DNA of 64,000 nt from Apricaphanius iberus. Taxonomy: Eukaryota; Chordata; Actinopteri; Cyprinodontiformes; Aphaniidae. The position numbers and the translations under genes are program-made. Below are positions 1 to 11,907 of the stretch, piece by piece. The stretch covers positions 7,748,001 through 7,812,000 of the forward strand of contig JAPXFQ010001662.1 of assembly GCA_028564705.1 (NCBI GenBank). The letters are read 5' to 3'. How positions within the stretch are numbered: the first letter of the stretch is position 1; each line of letters starts with the position of its first letter. Under the pieces are notes generated by a model that saw only the letters and a program-made list of their open reading frames with translations, was not told the DNA's origin and did no database searches.

Positions 1-150
1 CGTCCACCTGTAGGGGGGGGGGGGGGCACAGAACCAGGTCAAACAGAGAAGCAGGGATGGAAATTTGTCGTGTTTGACGTTAAATATTGTCAGAGTCATT
101 TTTTTCAGGGAACCCAGTTCTTACGTTTGCTTCAGATCAGAGCAACCAAC

Positions 151-3100
151 CTGATAGGTGACGTTGAAGCCTCTGGCGGCGTTGATCTTGTCAGCGTAGA
201 AGTGAACTCTGAGCTGACCGGATGTTGAAACCACGGCTACTGGTGCTCTGGAGTCAAACGCCGTCAGCACCCTGAGGAGGCGACGAGGGTTCTCCTCCAG
301 GCCGTCGTACACTTTAACGTAATCTCCGTAGCCTGTCCCGTCCAGCTTAAAGTCGGTGAACCTGAGGATGACCTGAGGGAGGAAGGTCAGGACGCTCACA
401 GTCACTGAGAGGTTCTTCTGCTGTTTTCTGTGCCTGAGCTCAGGAAGTCGGACATTACCTTCCGGTGGTCCCCGGTGTCGATCAGCCACGTGCAGTTACT
501 CCCTGGAGGGTAAAAGTCGGGGTAGTTTGGGGAGCTAAAGGAGCCGTAGAAGTTCCTCAGCCACTCTCCACAGGTGGGAACGTCGCAGTCGATCTCATCG
601 CCGAGGTCCTGAAAAACGGAGGACGACGAAGCTAATCAGAAACTGGGTTTGATCTGGATGAAAAACTGAGCCATTTATAAAACGAGGGAGAGAAAGCTGG
701 AGAACAGGTAGCGACGAGATCAACGCCATCTACTCGTTGGATCTCTAGCAACTGTCATATAAATGGCAAAATCCCTTGTGCCAGATTACTGCATAATCAT
801 CGTACATTTATAGAACAGCAGTACTCGGGGCAGTCCAAATGCAGCTTGTAATAAGGTTTAATCTGCCCCAAACACCTTAATTTTACCATATTTATATTCT
901 CCTTTGACCTGCTGTGGCGTAATTGTGTATTTAGTCCACTACGGGAGCGAGCACAAAAAGTTAATGTGTCAGTGACGCAGCGTACTTTCAGGCCACCACA
1001 CTTCGCGCACATCGCCAGCTGTACAACAATAAGCAACATGTCTACCGACGATGTAAGTAATAGCGTTTAATCAAACTTGTCTGAAGTCCAGGTTCTTTCT
1101 CTTCCTTCTTTTGTGTTAAATCGATAAATGCACAAGAATTGTAGATTGACGTCACATCGTAGTTGTGTAAGCGTGGGAAATTCGGGCACCGAATTGCACA
1201 CCATTTTGCAGCACACAGGCTGTTCCAGTTAATGGGATTACACATGGGTGGGCTCATTTTACTTGGCTTAAAACGCTTCATTACCCATTACAATTACAAA
1301 ACTGAACATGAATATAATTTATTTTAGAAATCCAGCCCCCTGCTCCTTTAAGTCTTTCAGCAGAAGTACAGGGGTGGCAAATTCACGTGAAGGGAATCCC
1401 CCCCCGCAGCAAATCTTAGCCTGATTATGATCCAATTTACTGTGATAAACTTGTAAAAACATTAATATTCCTGAATAGTATTGGGGTTTGCTTTTGTGTC
1501 AGCTTGTATCGAGTCCATCTGTTCAGCAGTGTTTTTTGTTTTGTTTGCTGCTTTCCACCTGGTTCTGGGCTGTTACCTGACAGTCGATGCTGCCGTCGCA
1601 GCGCAGGCTGTGCGGCAGGCAGGTGTAGATCCGGGTGTAGCGGGACAGGCAGGGGAACTGGTTCAGGTTGCAGGGCTGGAAGGAAAACGGCGAGTCCACA
1701 CACAGCTCTTCGTCCGAATTGTCCCCGCACTCGTCCATGGAGTTACAGCGCCACCAGTCTGGGATGCACTTCCCATTGGAGCAGTGGAACTGGTCCACAT
1801 CACAGCTGGACGCCTCCGCTTTACCTGCAACACCATTTTTTAATCAGCGGAAAAGCTTTCTGTGCTCTCCCCAACGTCTCCATTTAGTCCCTGCTCAGAG
1901 GATTTGAATCAGACCCTAATCCAGAGTTACATCACCGCATCGCTCTCTAAACAGCTGTTACGCAACAAAACAGGAGGACACGCCAGACCTGGCGATCAAA
2001 GGATGATCGAGACAGAAAGGATGTCTGTAGCACTCACCGGTGATGTAGGACAGTCTGAAGCCTTTCCCAGTCAGGTTGTCGTCAGAGTGGAAGTGGATCC
2101 AAACATGGTCCTCTGACGAGATGTACGGCGGCGGCAGGGAGGAACCGCAGACGCGCAGGCCGTCCAGGCTCCTGTAGCTGCTGATGGACATCCAGTCTGA
2201 GGTGCAGTGATGGGAGCCCTGCAGGTCGAAGTCTTGGAAACTACAAAACGAGACAAAAAAGAAACGAATTTATAGATATGGTTTGAAGCTGAAGACTATA
2301 AAAGGCATTCCATTTAGAAAAACAAACACATTAGTATGAATTTAGTTGAACTTTTCTGATCGAAATGATAATTATTATTGTTTGCATTATTTATATGGCG
2401 CCTTAACATGAACGCAGTCCAAACAAGGCGCCCGTACAATAAAAAAGACCTCAAAACACTAAAATAGCAATTATAAATGAATGAAAGTTTTAAAACATAA
2501 AAAAAAACTAAAGACTAAATAAATAAATTTAAAAAAAGGATCACAAAGACAAATGGTCACTGAGTTGAGAGGTTTATTATGAGCCCCTTCATTTAGTTTT
2601 TAGTCAGAGTAAAACATTAAAATAATTTAAGCAAACTCAGCAATCATTTTTTTTTAAATGCTAAAAAAAGTAAGACTATGGGAAATCAGTTAAACTAGTC
2701 TCATATCAAACTATCCAAATGTAGCCTAACACATATTAAACGTTTTTATCAGTAAAAGGGAAACCCATTAATCTTGCACTGGAAGCTAAATATGACAGAT
2801 GAGGCTTGATGCAGGTCCACTGTGATGCTAGCTGGCTCTGTGAAAAGTTCTACCTGATGGTGATGGAGTCTCCAGGTCGCGCTCTGATGTTCCAGCTGCA
2901 GTTCAGCCTGGCCGAGTACTGGAAGGGCCAGCCGGGGCTGGTGATGACGCCGCTGGACGCCCGCAGGAGCTCCGCTACGTCGCCGCAGGCTGGGTGGAGG
3001 GGAGGGGAGGGACGACAAGTTCTGTTAGCTTTACTGCAGATTTCCCCCCCAATTACAAGAGCCAGTGAACGCACCGTTGGAAAATCCGGACACGTAGACG

Positions 3101-5077
3101 TTGTCGTTCCTCTGAGAAGCAGCAATGCATCCTGGGAGAAACACAGGCAGACCATTACCAATGGGAACACTAAAAAGCTCATTTAAATGGATTAAGTTTG
3201 TTATTACACCGAGCAGCAGAAAACGACTTTTTATGTCAAAGCAATCAGCCAGAAGTGCATAAATGACAGAGCTTCAGCGGAGTGAATATAATGTTATTTT
3301 GCCCAAAGAAAAGAACAATCCAGGTTTTTACACAAAACAGGACTGTAAAATAATTAAAATAACTGTCTGGCGTGGGAAAGTAAACATGTTTTCTCCTCTG
3401 ACAGACAGACCTTTGTTTGTTTGATGAAGAGCTTTATGCTGATGATCTGATTATCTCCCGCCGCTGCATCACTTTAATGCTTTTTCTTGTAGAGGATTAT
3501 GGGATGGAGACTTATCTCATTTCCCTGGCAAACAGTGGCTTAATGCACCCTGTGCTTGTGAACAAAAGAAGAGGAAGCCTCGATTCATCCCATCCAAACT
3601 TTTACTGAGTCCGTCATCTACGGCTGAGGAGAGAAAGTCCTCTGCTAAACCTTAAAATGTCATTTAGGCTTGTTATAACCCAGAGTTTAGCTTTAATAAA
3701 ATATCAGAGTCGCTCTAAATATGTTTTCAGGAAGCTTCAAAAACCAGCTCCAATATGCAGTTTCAAATAATTCTATTAAGAAGATAAATTGCTGCAAGAG
3801 CCTTTGTGGTGGTACAGATTAAAAAAACTAAATTAATTGAAAGTGAAATGTTTGAGCTCTGAATTTAGAAGTAAATAAGTTTACAATCAAAGCTATAGAA
3901 CATACATGAAAATGTTACATTAAATTAAAACAGAATACCTGTATTTAAAGATAGAGATGCACCAGAGATCAGCCCTGATCAGTAATAAGAAGGTATATAT
4001 CAAATACATTGAAAGTGAGAGGTCCTGCATCTGATGTGCACAAAGTGGCGTTACTGCAGATCCTTCCTCCCAGCAGCTGCAAGACTCTATAACCGTCACT
4101 GCTCCCAACAAACAAGCCTGGTATTTGCACATTTCTGTTGTTTTACTTTTCACTTTTGTAAATAGTTTGCTTTTTTTTTTTTTTTTAAATACGCAATTAC
4201 GCACTGTTAAATTTCCTTTTAAATTACCCTAACGCGGTTTGATCATTTCTTGGATCCAAGTATGTTGTTATTTTTAATAACTGCACAGTATTTTGGTGTC
4301 GTAATTTTCTCTTATAGTATAGTAAAATATTTTGAATTCAATTTTTTTTTCTTATGTGAATCTACATGCGTAACTTTTCTGCTCTTACACCTGAATTTCC
4401 CCTCCAACGGAGAAATAATTCTATGCTAACCCTACAATTTTTGGTTTCTACACCATTAACTAACAGAATATATTTTCATACTCTTTAAAAAATATATATA
4501 TTTTAAGTTTCAGGACATTTGTTTTACGTTTTAAATTTAAATAGTTTTCAACTTCCTCCATTTTCTGTTGGATTTAAAAAAAACTGTTAATTCAAAGAAT
4601 AAAATAGATCTTCAGATGACAGAATTACAAAATATAATAATTTAAAAAAGACTGCAGAATTTTTTTTTTTTTAAAAACATTAAAACATCTTTTTAAAAAG
4701 ATTGATTCGCAGTTTAGAGAAATCCTCTTCTCTGAGACCATTTAAATTAAAATCCAATCTCAAGGGGAGCATTTAATGTTTGTGACAATATGATACATTT
4801 AAACCTCTTCGTTTCAAAACATCAAAAATAATAATAAAATATTATTATTTAGTTATCTAAACTGTTTAATGTCAGCAAAGATTCAATTATTAACCAATGT
4901 AATTTCATTTTAAACCCATTTTTAGACTTTAAACATATGTAGTACTCTGAAAATAACACAAACGCATATAAATGTACTTTGTGAGCCTGATTCCAGGCTC
5001 GTTGGTATATATTTGGGTTTACCTGACAGGAGGAGCAGGAAGACGACCCTCTGCCTGCAGTCCGAACTGAGGGCCAT
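151..5077 (-). CDS. lrp12: lrp12, LDL receptor-related protein 12 (5' part; continues past left edge)
   Basis: Seven coding exons with GT-AG borders and consistent phase were placed at 5077-5023, 3131-3075, 2989-2854, 2240-2038, 1824-1577, 608-459 and 372-151. They total 1071 nt (357 codons, about 40% of the human protein). Exon 1 encodes a signal peptide with a Leu run. Residues ~38-150 form CUB domain 1 (SSGVITSPGWP, PPPYISSEDHVW). Residues ~155-243 hold two LDL-receptor class A modules (MDECGDNSDEE; DLGDEIDC). CUB domain 2 follows to the end (FTDFKLDGTGYGDYVKVYDG). These stretches resemble LRP12 more than its relative LRP3. The remaining LDLa modules, membrane span and cytoplasmic tail lie outside the window. 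LRP12 is a type I plasma-membrane receptor linked to endocytosis and signalling. The final exon ends at a donor (CAG|GTTGGT), so the gene is partial here, not truncated. Confidence 0.93.
3075..3131 (-). other. lrp12: 57-bp phase 1-1 cassette exon of lrp12
   Basis: This exon encodes 19 residues between the signal peptide and CUB1 (including NDNVYVSGFSNA). Both borders are phase 1, so skipping it keeps the frame. From memory, human LRP12 has an isoform lacking 19 residues at this place, so alternative use in fish is plausible. A second, out-of-frame AG lies 20 nt inside the exon; only the upstream AG fits the phase of exon 1. Confidence 0.6.
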
Positions 5078-5760
5078 AGTAACCCTGGTGTCGGAACCAG
5101 CTGTAGGGCTTATTTTTGATCGATCTGATGTGGGATGGTGAAACCAAGGTCACTGAAGTGAGCGCTGCATATCAAGCCGGCCACGATAGAAACTGATCCC
5201 AGATTAAGTACACAGAAATCTCCACACAAAAAAATAAAAGCCCCAACCAACAACCAGCTAACGGTCACAGCTGACCTGCGCTGCTGGAAACAAAGACATC
5301 TGAGCCCGTTAGCATCGGCTAGCAGCGCTGCGCTTCTGCTATTAAAGGCTCCATAACGGCAACAAGCGCCGCCGTCTCAACACACCGACACATACTGCGA
5401 TGAAATGCTCTAATCCAACTGCAACGAAACGAGTTTACACAAAGGGTCGACGCAAATAAGACCCCCACACTCTGCCCAAAAGAAGAGCCGACTGACGGGC
5501 TCCTGCTAATGAGCCTAACGGTGGAGAAACTGGCCCAGTAGCCAAGACTAATGCTAGCGGAGCTACATGGCCGTCCAGAGCCTCCCCCGCCGCAGCGACA
5601 GGGACCTGTAACCGGGGCAGATATCCCGGTGATTTACGAGTTAGCGCAACCGGGTCAGAGGCCAGCAGAGCCGTTACTCCGTTAATCGGTCCAGCAGCAT
5701 CTTTCACGGTTCCTGTTAGCCGCTAGCTGTTAGCTTTGAGTCAGACTGAAGAGCAACAGA
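5078..5760 (-). promoter_or_regulatory. lrp12: GC-rich 5' region and probable promoter/5'UTR of lrp12
   Basis: The ~680 bp upstream of the lrp12 start codon are clearly richer in G, C and CpG than the AT-rich DNA around them, as expected for a vertebrate CpG-type promoter. A possible acceptor (CCCTACAG) about 30 nt upstream of the ATG hints at a 5'UTR intron. No TATA box is obvious and the start site cannot be fixed from sequence alone. Open frames across this block are best explained by base composition. Confidence 0.5.
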
Positions 5761-5795
5761 GAGCGAGAGAAGCTCCGTCAGAGTGACATCACTGA

Positions 5796-5936
<141 letters not shown>

Positions 5937-5938
<2 letters not shown>

Positions 5939-6410
5939 ACACTAAGACAATGGCTATTTTGCTTTTATTATCATACCTCGTTCGCAGAAATCAAGACAAT
6001 ACTTGCCTTCTTTTTTAAATTTTTATTTCTTTCATAAACTGAAGCTGAACAAATCTTCACTTTAATATCACACGCTGTATTTCCACAAAAAGAAGTGTGA
6101 CAAAACTTTCTTTCTTTCACGTAAGTTGTATAAGTTGTATGTATCATATACATATTTCTTGTGTAATAAACTCAAGTAAAAAAAAAAAAGTTTTTTTAAA
6201 GTTCAGAAACAGACTTTCACACTAATAAAATAGCTATTACTTTTGTTTTTATTATCATACCTTGTTTGCACAAATAATAAAATAATGGTCTTTTTTGTTA
6301 GATGATAGATTTTTATTTTTGACATATTTTAATCGTACCTTTGGCCCATATGCTATAGCTGAACATATCTTCATTTTAATATCACATGCTCTATTTCCAC
6401 AACAACAGCA
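5937..6410 (-). repeat. diverged ~190-bp tandem direct repeat
   Basis: The segments ~5937-6110 and ~6216-6410 are related copies. Both contain a TTATTATCATACCT block, a CTGAACA(A)ATCTTCA block and a TATCACA-GCT-TATTTCCACAA block in the same order. On the minus strand both stay open and encode a shared pattern (CDIK-V/M-KICSA). Both end at a GTATGA that could be a splice donor. I do not recognise a family; it may be a transposon fragment or a duplicated exon. Confidence 0.5.
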
Positions 6411-7205
6411 CATCTGTTGTCTGTTAGCGGGTCTCACTTTCTGAACGGCAGCTGGAGCTTTTCTCAGCTGTTCTATTGTTGCTTTGATTGGAGACCCAAC
6501 ACCCCCACAAGCCCGACTAAAAGTGTCCATCTGCTGTGAACCCCAAAGTCCCATAAACCACATGCCAAATAACAGAACTTTACATTAACATATCTAAGTT
6601 ATAAGGAGTTATTAGTCTTCTTTGGGCAGCAGTGATACTCAGGTGTATCTAATGTACAGGCTTATCTAAACCTAAAAAAATATAGTTTAATATTAGTTTT
6701 AATGAAGCTGTTTCCATGACAATAGTATAGGATCTTAGAGGTCGATCTCTGTAGAATGTTGTAAAAGTAAAAGAGGAAAATCAGTCTAAAAGATTTTCCT
6801 TTTTTTAGGTTATGGGCATCCCACAGTCCTTCAATCATTAATTAGACAAGCTTAATGTAAGCAAAAGGTAATACAATAGGAAAATTTGATTTTAATCGAG
6901 CCACACCATCCAAAGTAAACCATCAGCAGAGGGCAAAAACAGAATAACTGATATGGGAAATGAAAGCAAGAAAGGCTATTTAGTTTGATGAGATATAGAT
7001 TATAATATTTAAAACTGTTCCAACAACCAAAAAAAAACAAAAAGTTGTATTGTGGGTTTTGCGTCAAAGTCCCATTAGCATTCCAGGGGGACATTTACAC
7101 ACATCTACCATTCTCGAAGAAGCTGTAGGAAAAGGAGAGAATGAGAAGCTAAGGAAGTTTTCTTCACTGTAGGATTAGTTTATATAGATAATTATTTGGA
7201 TTATA
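6411..7205. other. AT-rich intergenic DNA, nothing recognised
   Basis: Between the tandem repeat and the SINE there are only short open frames, homopolymer runs and AT-rich sequence. No exon with convincing splice sites or family similarity was found on either strand. Confidence 0.6.
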
Positions 7206-7218
7206 GCAGTTTAATTTC

Positions 7219-7579
7219 CATCCATCCATCCATCTTCTTAACCGCTAATCCAATCCAATCACGGGGCAGCTGGAGCCTATCCCAGCAATTATCAGGCGTT
7301 AGGCAGGGTACACTCTGAACAGGACACCAGTCTGTTGCAGGGCCAACACAGAGAGACAGACAACCATTCACACTCACTCCTAGGGACAATTTAGAGTGAT
7401 CAATTCACCTATCATGCATGTTTTTGGACTGTGGGAGGAAGCCGGAGTACCCGGAGAGAACCCACGCATACACGGGGAGAACATGCAAACTCCATGCAGA
7501 AAGACCCTGGGCCGGGATACGAACCCATGACCTTCTTGCTGCAAGGCAACAGCGCTAACCACTGCGCCACCGTGCAGCC
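7219..7579 (-). mobile_element. tRNA-headed SINE with L2/Maui-like tail, 13-bp target duplication
   Basis: On the minus strand the element starts GGCTGCACGGTGGCGCAGTGG (box A-like), then GGTTCGTATCC (box B-like). A body shared with fish L2/Maui-type 3' ends follows (GGAGTTTGCATGTTCTCCCC; GGGTACTCCGGCTTCCTCCC), and it ends in (GGAT)n. It is flanked by a perfect 13-bp direct repeat, GCAGTTTAATTTC, at 7206-7218 and 7580-7592, the mark of LINE-driven retrotransposition. It lies about 100 bp downstream of the stop codon of the first CCDC127-like unit, so it probably forms part of, or limits, its 3'UTR. Confidence 0.85.
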
Positions 7580-7680
7580 GCAGTTTAATTTCATATGTCT
7601 AAAATAAATTATTATCGTACTGTAGTCATACTTACATTTTCAAAGCCTTCATTTCTAATAGTCTTTCTAAGATCATTCCT

Positions 7681-10600
7681 CTATTCTTCAGTTTTCCCCC
7701 ACATTAGTTTCCCACGCTTCAATTCAAATCCAGTTGCTACTTTCAGAAAATCAGAAGCACAGTTATCATCCTTATGAAAAAATTCTTTTAAATCTTTTTT
7801 CACATCATGTTCCAACACCAAAGTGTCTGCTTTCTCCATGATCTTCTGCTCCAACTCCTTCCGCAAAAACTTTGGAGTGAGGTAGCTGCAGAACAATTCT
7901 TGCCTGTTTTGAAGAAGTTCCTCCATCTCATCTATCTATGAAGAAACAGTTATTTTCATTTATTATCTCCTGACAGAAAAACCCAAAACTGAATGCAGGT
8001 TGGAGACTGAACTGTGTACAACACAAACTTTGTTTTTTATGTTCTGCAGTTCCTTCTCTCTTTCCTTCCTTTTCTCCATGCGTTTTATCTTATCTGAGTG
8101 AGGAAAGATAGTAAGACAAACATGAATATAGGAGAACCTGCGAATAGAGAGCATGTTTAAGAAATTCAGATTACATCTATTAATTGTTATAACTGTCTTT
8201 CAAACAAAAATAGCAACAAATTAAGTTTGTACAAGAAAGAAATGTATCTTAAATCAACTAACAAATTTTGTTATGGTATCACAATGAAAAGGTTGCTTGC
8301 CCTTTTTCACTGGATATGATCCATAAGGAGAGTTAGTTCTGAGGGTGTTTCCACGAACCAAGCGAAAAAGATCAAGGCTTATTTGAAATAGCCTTCCTTA
8401 AAATAGTATAACACTTCACTCCAGGCTTATTTGGTTTCATGAACGAAGCTCAGGTGAATTCAATCTCCGCTAATTCAAGCAAGGCTTAACAAGTGATGCT
8501 CTCACGTGTCATGCTATGTTAAAACCAGCCCCTGTCAATCAGTGCTAGATAAGTGAGTATGGAACAGAGCTTCAATCGGGCCTTAAAAGCTAAAACCCGA
8601 CTCGAGCCGAAGAGTATATTTTGATTGACAGCTTATTAAAGCCTGAACCCGATTACAGCCGGACATTATTCAAAAGTCACACACCTGGGTTTCTGCTAAA
8701 ACAAACTGGCACCGGACAACATGACCGGCAGCTTTTCAATTTACTGGATACATTTTTGGCATTTCAATTTGCGTGCGTTTTTGTGTGCGCTCTTGACAGC
8801 TTGCTCTAGCTTTCAGTAAATTTTATCTGACTTGTGGGCATCAGGGAGCTGCTATATATATACATTCTGCAATTTGAGATGTGCGATGTCTGGTAACGAT
8901 GCATTTACACCAGCATTTTCTGTAAGAGCGCACCATGTTTTCTGTTTTGATCTGAGAGGAGTGGGTCTTTCACATCATGACACATGTGGTGTGCAGGCAA
9001 CATCTTGAAAGGTAGATTCGTAATAATGTTAGGGGCCCACTGCAGCGCTTTTTCAGAAATTTCCGCGCTAAAGAGATGATCATCTGACCGCTAAAGCCCG
9101 AGCCCGTGGACAAGCCCGAGCCCGGCTTCGGGCAAACATCTTCAGCTCTTGTATGGAAGTAAAGAATGAGGCGCATTTATCTCCCAGTCTGAGAAAGACA
9201 TTGATGCAGCCTTTCAGCATCACAATTACATTATAATCAGTAAGGGGAAAACCAGCTGCATATTAAAGCTAGTCAGGCTGCATTGTGTAATACTGTGAAA
9301 TAGGTGTTTTTGATTCACGGAAGGTCTGGAGTTTGACACTGTGGCACTCACAAAATGTGAGCGTTAAATGTGTTAGAACATGATTTAAAGGCACAGTGTG
9401 TAATTTTAAGCCAGTAGGGGGCAGTGCATACCTAAATTATCACAAGCATGCGGTATCTGTGTCTTCGAGTAAGAAACTCAACAACAGAGGTCCAACTAGT
9501 GCTGTTTTCAAACGCTCAATTCCCTGAGAATTATCTATTTGCAGCGAAATGACGAGCACATCAGTCTCCCTTTCATCGCTTGGAACTAGCGAAGAGGTGA
9601 AAATGTATTTATGGCAAAACTTTTTTGCTTTTTGAGGGGAAATCAATGTTTTAATAGCGGGCGTGTTCCGTGCGCTTTGTCCGTCCGGGCTCTTGTAGAA
9701 GTAAAGACGTCATCTAATATGGCTTTACCCTGAAAGGAGAACCCGCGCCTATGTATTTTAAAACTGATTTTTAAAGTCATATTTTACAATATCGCCAATA
9801 TTTTGGAATTCATGTGCTTCACATAATTATTATAACATAATATTTTAATGGCTATTTTCAATGATGTACTGCAAAAACTACACACTGTCACTTTAAGTAA
9901 AAAAATGTAGAGATTTTTAACAACTACATAAGATCAGTTTTATGTCTTCAAAATGTAAAGTCAATAATTAACTGACTGCAATGGTACTCAGGGATTCAAT
10001 GCCTACTACAATAAGACGTTTCGTAGACACAGCTTTAACTATTTCACTCTTCCAAAAGTATTCAGTCTTACTGAACCTAAGACATCAAAAGGATCTTATA
10101 TGTTATTGAGAAATTATTCAGAAAATTTGCAAAGCAATGAAAAAACAGATTCCAAAATCTAAGCGTTTATTGTTGGTTAACCAGGAAAAACAACACAAAC
10201 CATCAAAAAGGAAGCGTGTCAGTCAATTTGTAAGCCAGACATACAGTTCCTATCCACTTATACAAACTCACCTCCTTTTTTACTCTCCCCTTCCCTACTT
10301 ACTCCTGTTTTAACCTGTTCCTGCCATCCTTTGGAGCTTTCATCTCTGTCCCCTGTTCTTTTTTTTTGTCATCACATCCTCTGCAAGTGATACTTCTTGG
10401 AGACCTTGACGATACACAACTTTTACAACTCTGCAGCTTCTGGTTGTGCGTACTATATTTTCGATAGATCAGCTAACTTTTCTTCATTACACATTGGCTC
10501 ATTACATTAACCATGAGCCACTAACACTAAACTACAACCACACAACTCACTAGTGATTAAAGCTAAACTGGTCAGAACACCCCTGGTGTTTATGCTCTTA

Positions 10601-11386
10601 TACATCATTGTTGTGTAATTCCAGGTAATCAACAAAAGACTCCTTTAAACCAAAAATCATCTCTAGAGTTTTGTGTCAAAAGTTAAGTTTGACATTTTTT
10701 TTTCATAATTTAACTCATCATGACTCATCACAAGAAGATAATTTTTATAATTTGTTTCAGTCAGTCCAAAATGCAGCTGCAAGACTGGCAAAAACAAGAG
10801 ACAACGTCCCTTTGGTCAGATTGCCCTACGTGGAAAATGTATTTAATGCCCGATGTAGTTATGATTTATGCCCTTTTCCTCTTGTATTTTGAGATCGTCT
10901 GATCAAAACAAAAACCTTTATCTACACTGGCTCAATGCATGCTGAAGAACAATAGTCAAAGATTAGGAGGGAGCTTTTGCATTTTGCTTAACTAATATAT
11001 TCATTTTTAATGTTAGGATGAAGCTATCGCTTATGTTTAAAACATTTTTAAGTCCCATCACACTTCCAGATACGTTTGGAGGAATTTGTGTATTTGGATA
11101 TAAAAGCCGTAAAAATAAAAAAGGCTTTAAAAATTTTTACTACAAATATATAGGTTTCTACCTCAATGCCCTAGGTTGCATTTATATTTCTAATTTTTTG
11201 CTTTCACACAAGTAATGATTGAATAGTTAAGTATAGTTACCTTGTGTCCTTACCTATATAATCAAATGTTGAAGTTACCATCTTATAAGCGACAAATGCA
11301 AGGCCTGTTGTAATGGCAACACCTGTGTACCAACTTCCTCCTCCTGCGCCTCCTCCGTCTTGTTCACCATTTTGGTTGCCGCGCAT
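7681..11386 (-). CDS. ccdc127-like unit A (short, apparently intact)
   Basis: Three coding exons fit in phase: 11386-11254, 8093-8029 and 7935-7681, giving a predicted 150-aa protein. Exon 1 encodes a Gly-rich N-terminus (DGGGAGGGSWYTG) and a hydrophobic segment (VAITTGLAFVAY), likely a membrane anchor. Exon 2 encodes a short charged helix (RMEKRKEREKELQ). Exon 3 carries the CCDC127-type block (NRQELFCSYLTP, then KRGKLMW) and stops just after MW, about 25 residues earlier than unit C. The second Cys of the HCASC motif of unit C is Asp here. Upstream, a sequence ending CATACA|GTAAGT at 11907 looks like a noncoding 5' exon shared with the other units. Function is unknown; human CCDC127 is thought to be mitochondrial. 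The small size may reflect divergence or the start of decay. Confidence 0.6.
8540..9140. repeat. possible mobile element with CCCGAGCCCG-type ends
   Basis: Both ends of this intronic block carry the same unusual vocabulary (AAACCCGACTCGAGCCGAAG at left; AGCCCGAGCCCGGCTTCGGG at right) in otherwise AT-rich DNA. Clear terminal repeats and target duplications were not found, so the class is undetermined. Confidence 0.3.
9385..9896. mobile_element. non-autonomous TTAA-flanked MITE in intron 1 of unit A
   Basis: The left end reads TTAA-AGGCACAGTGTGTA. The right end, reverse-complemented, reads TTAA-AGTGACAGTGTGTAG, giving ~15-bp imperfect inverted termini flanked by TTAA. The interior has no convincing transposase. 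The TTAA target suggests a Kolobok or piggyBac-type source. Confidence 0.55.
10671..10900 (+). mobile_element. L2-like LINE ORF2 C-terminal fragment
   Basis: A plus-strand frame reads FQSVQNAAARLAKTRDN, a pattern typical of the region downstream of the reverse transcriptase in fish non-LTR elements. The frame is short and unsupported on either side, so this is a dead 5'- and 3'-truncated remnant in intron 1 of unit A. Confidence 0.55.
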
Positions 11387-11907
11387 GTTTTCTCCGAAGA
11401 ATACAGTAGCTGTATGAGTTCCATCAGACAATAAAGAATCATAACGACCACTTTGTGTGAGCAGAACAATTAGCAAATGTTAATAGAACTGAAATAAAAA
11501 GGGAGGCCCTATTCTTTATACGTCAACAATATATATTTACTAATGTGTTGAATTATAAATTGGGCTGTTTAAATGCTGAGTTGCAACTTCAAGGTTATTG
11601 TTAACAATCATGATTAGTTCTAATATAATTGGAAAACAATGCAGAACAGGATGCACTTCAGTTCAACGTCCATCTTCAGTTGATTACTATATATTCATCT
11701 TACCACATCTGTTTTAATAAAATTGGACATCAGGTTTCCAAAAAATAATCCATATATAGATTAAGAACATCCTACAGCCAAATAAAACATGGTCTGTTAA
11801 AAATATTTTCAGGTTATGATGCAAATACTAACATTAAATACACTTCAAGTGGATCATAATTATATTCTAATTTAATTTGTTATTTGGAAAAACTTAAACA
11901 ACTTACT

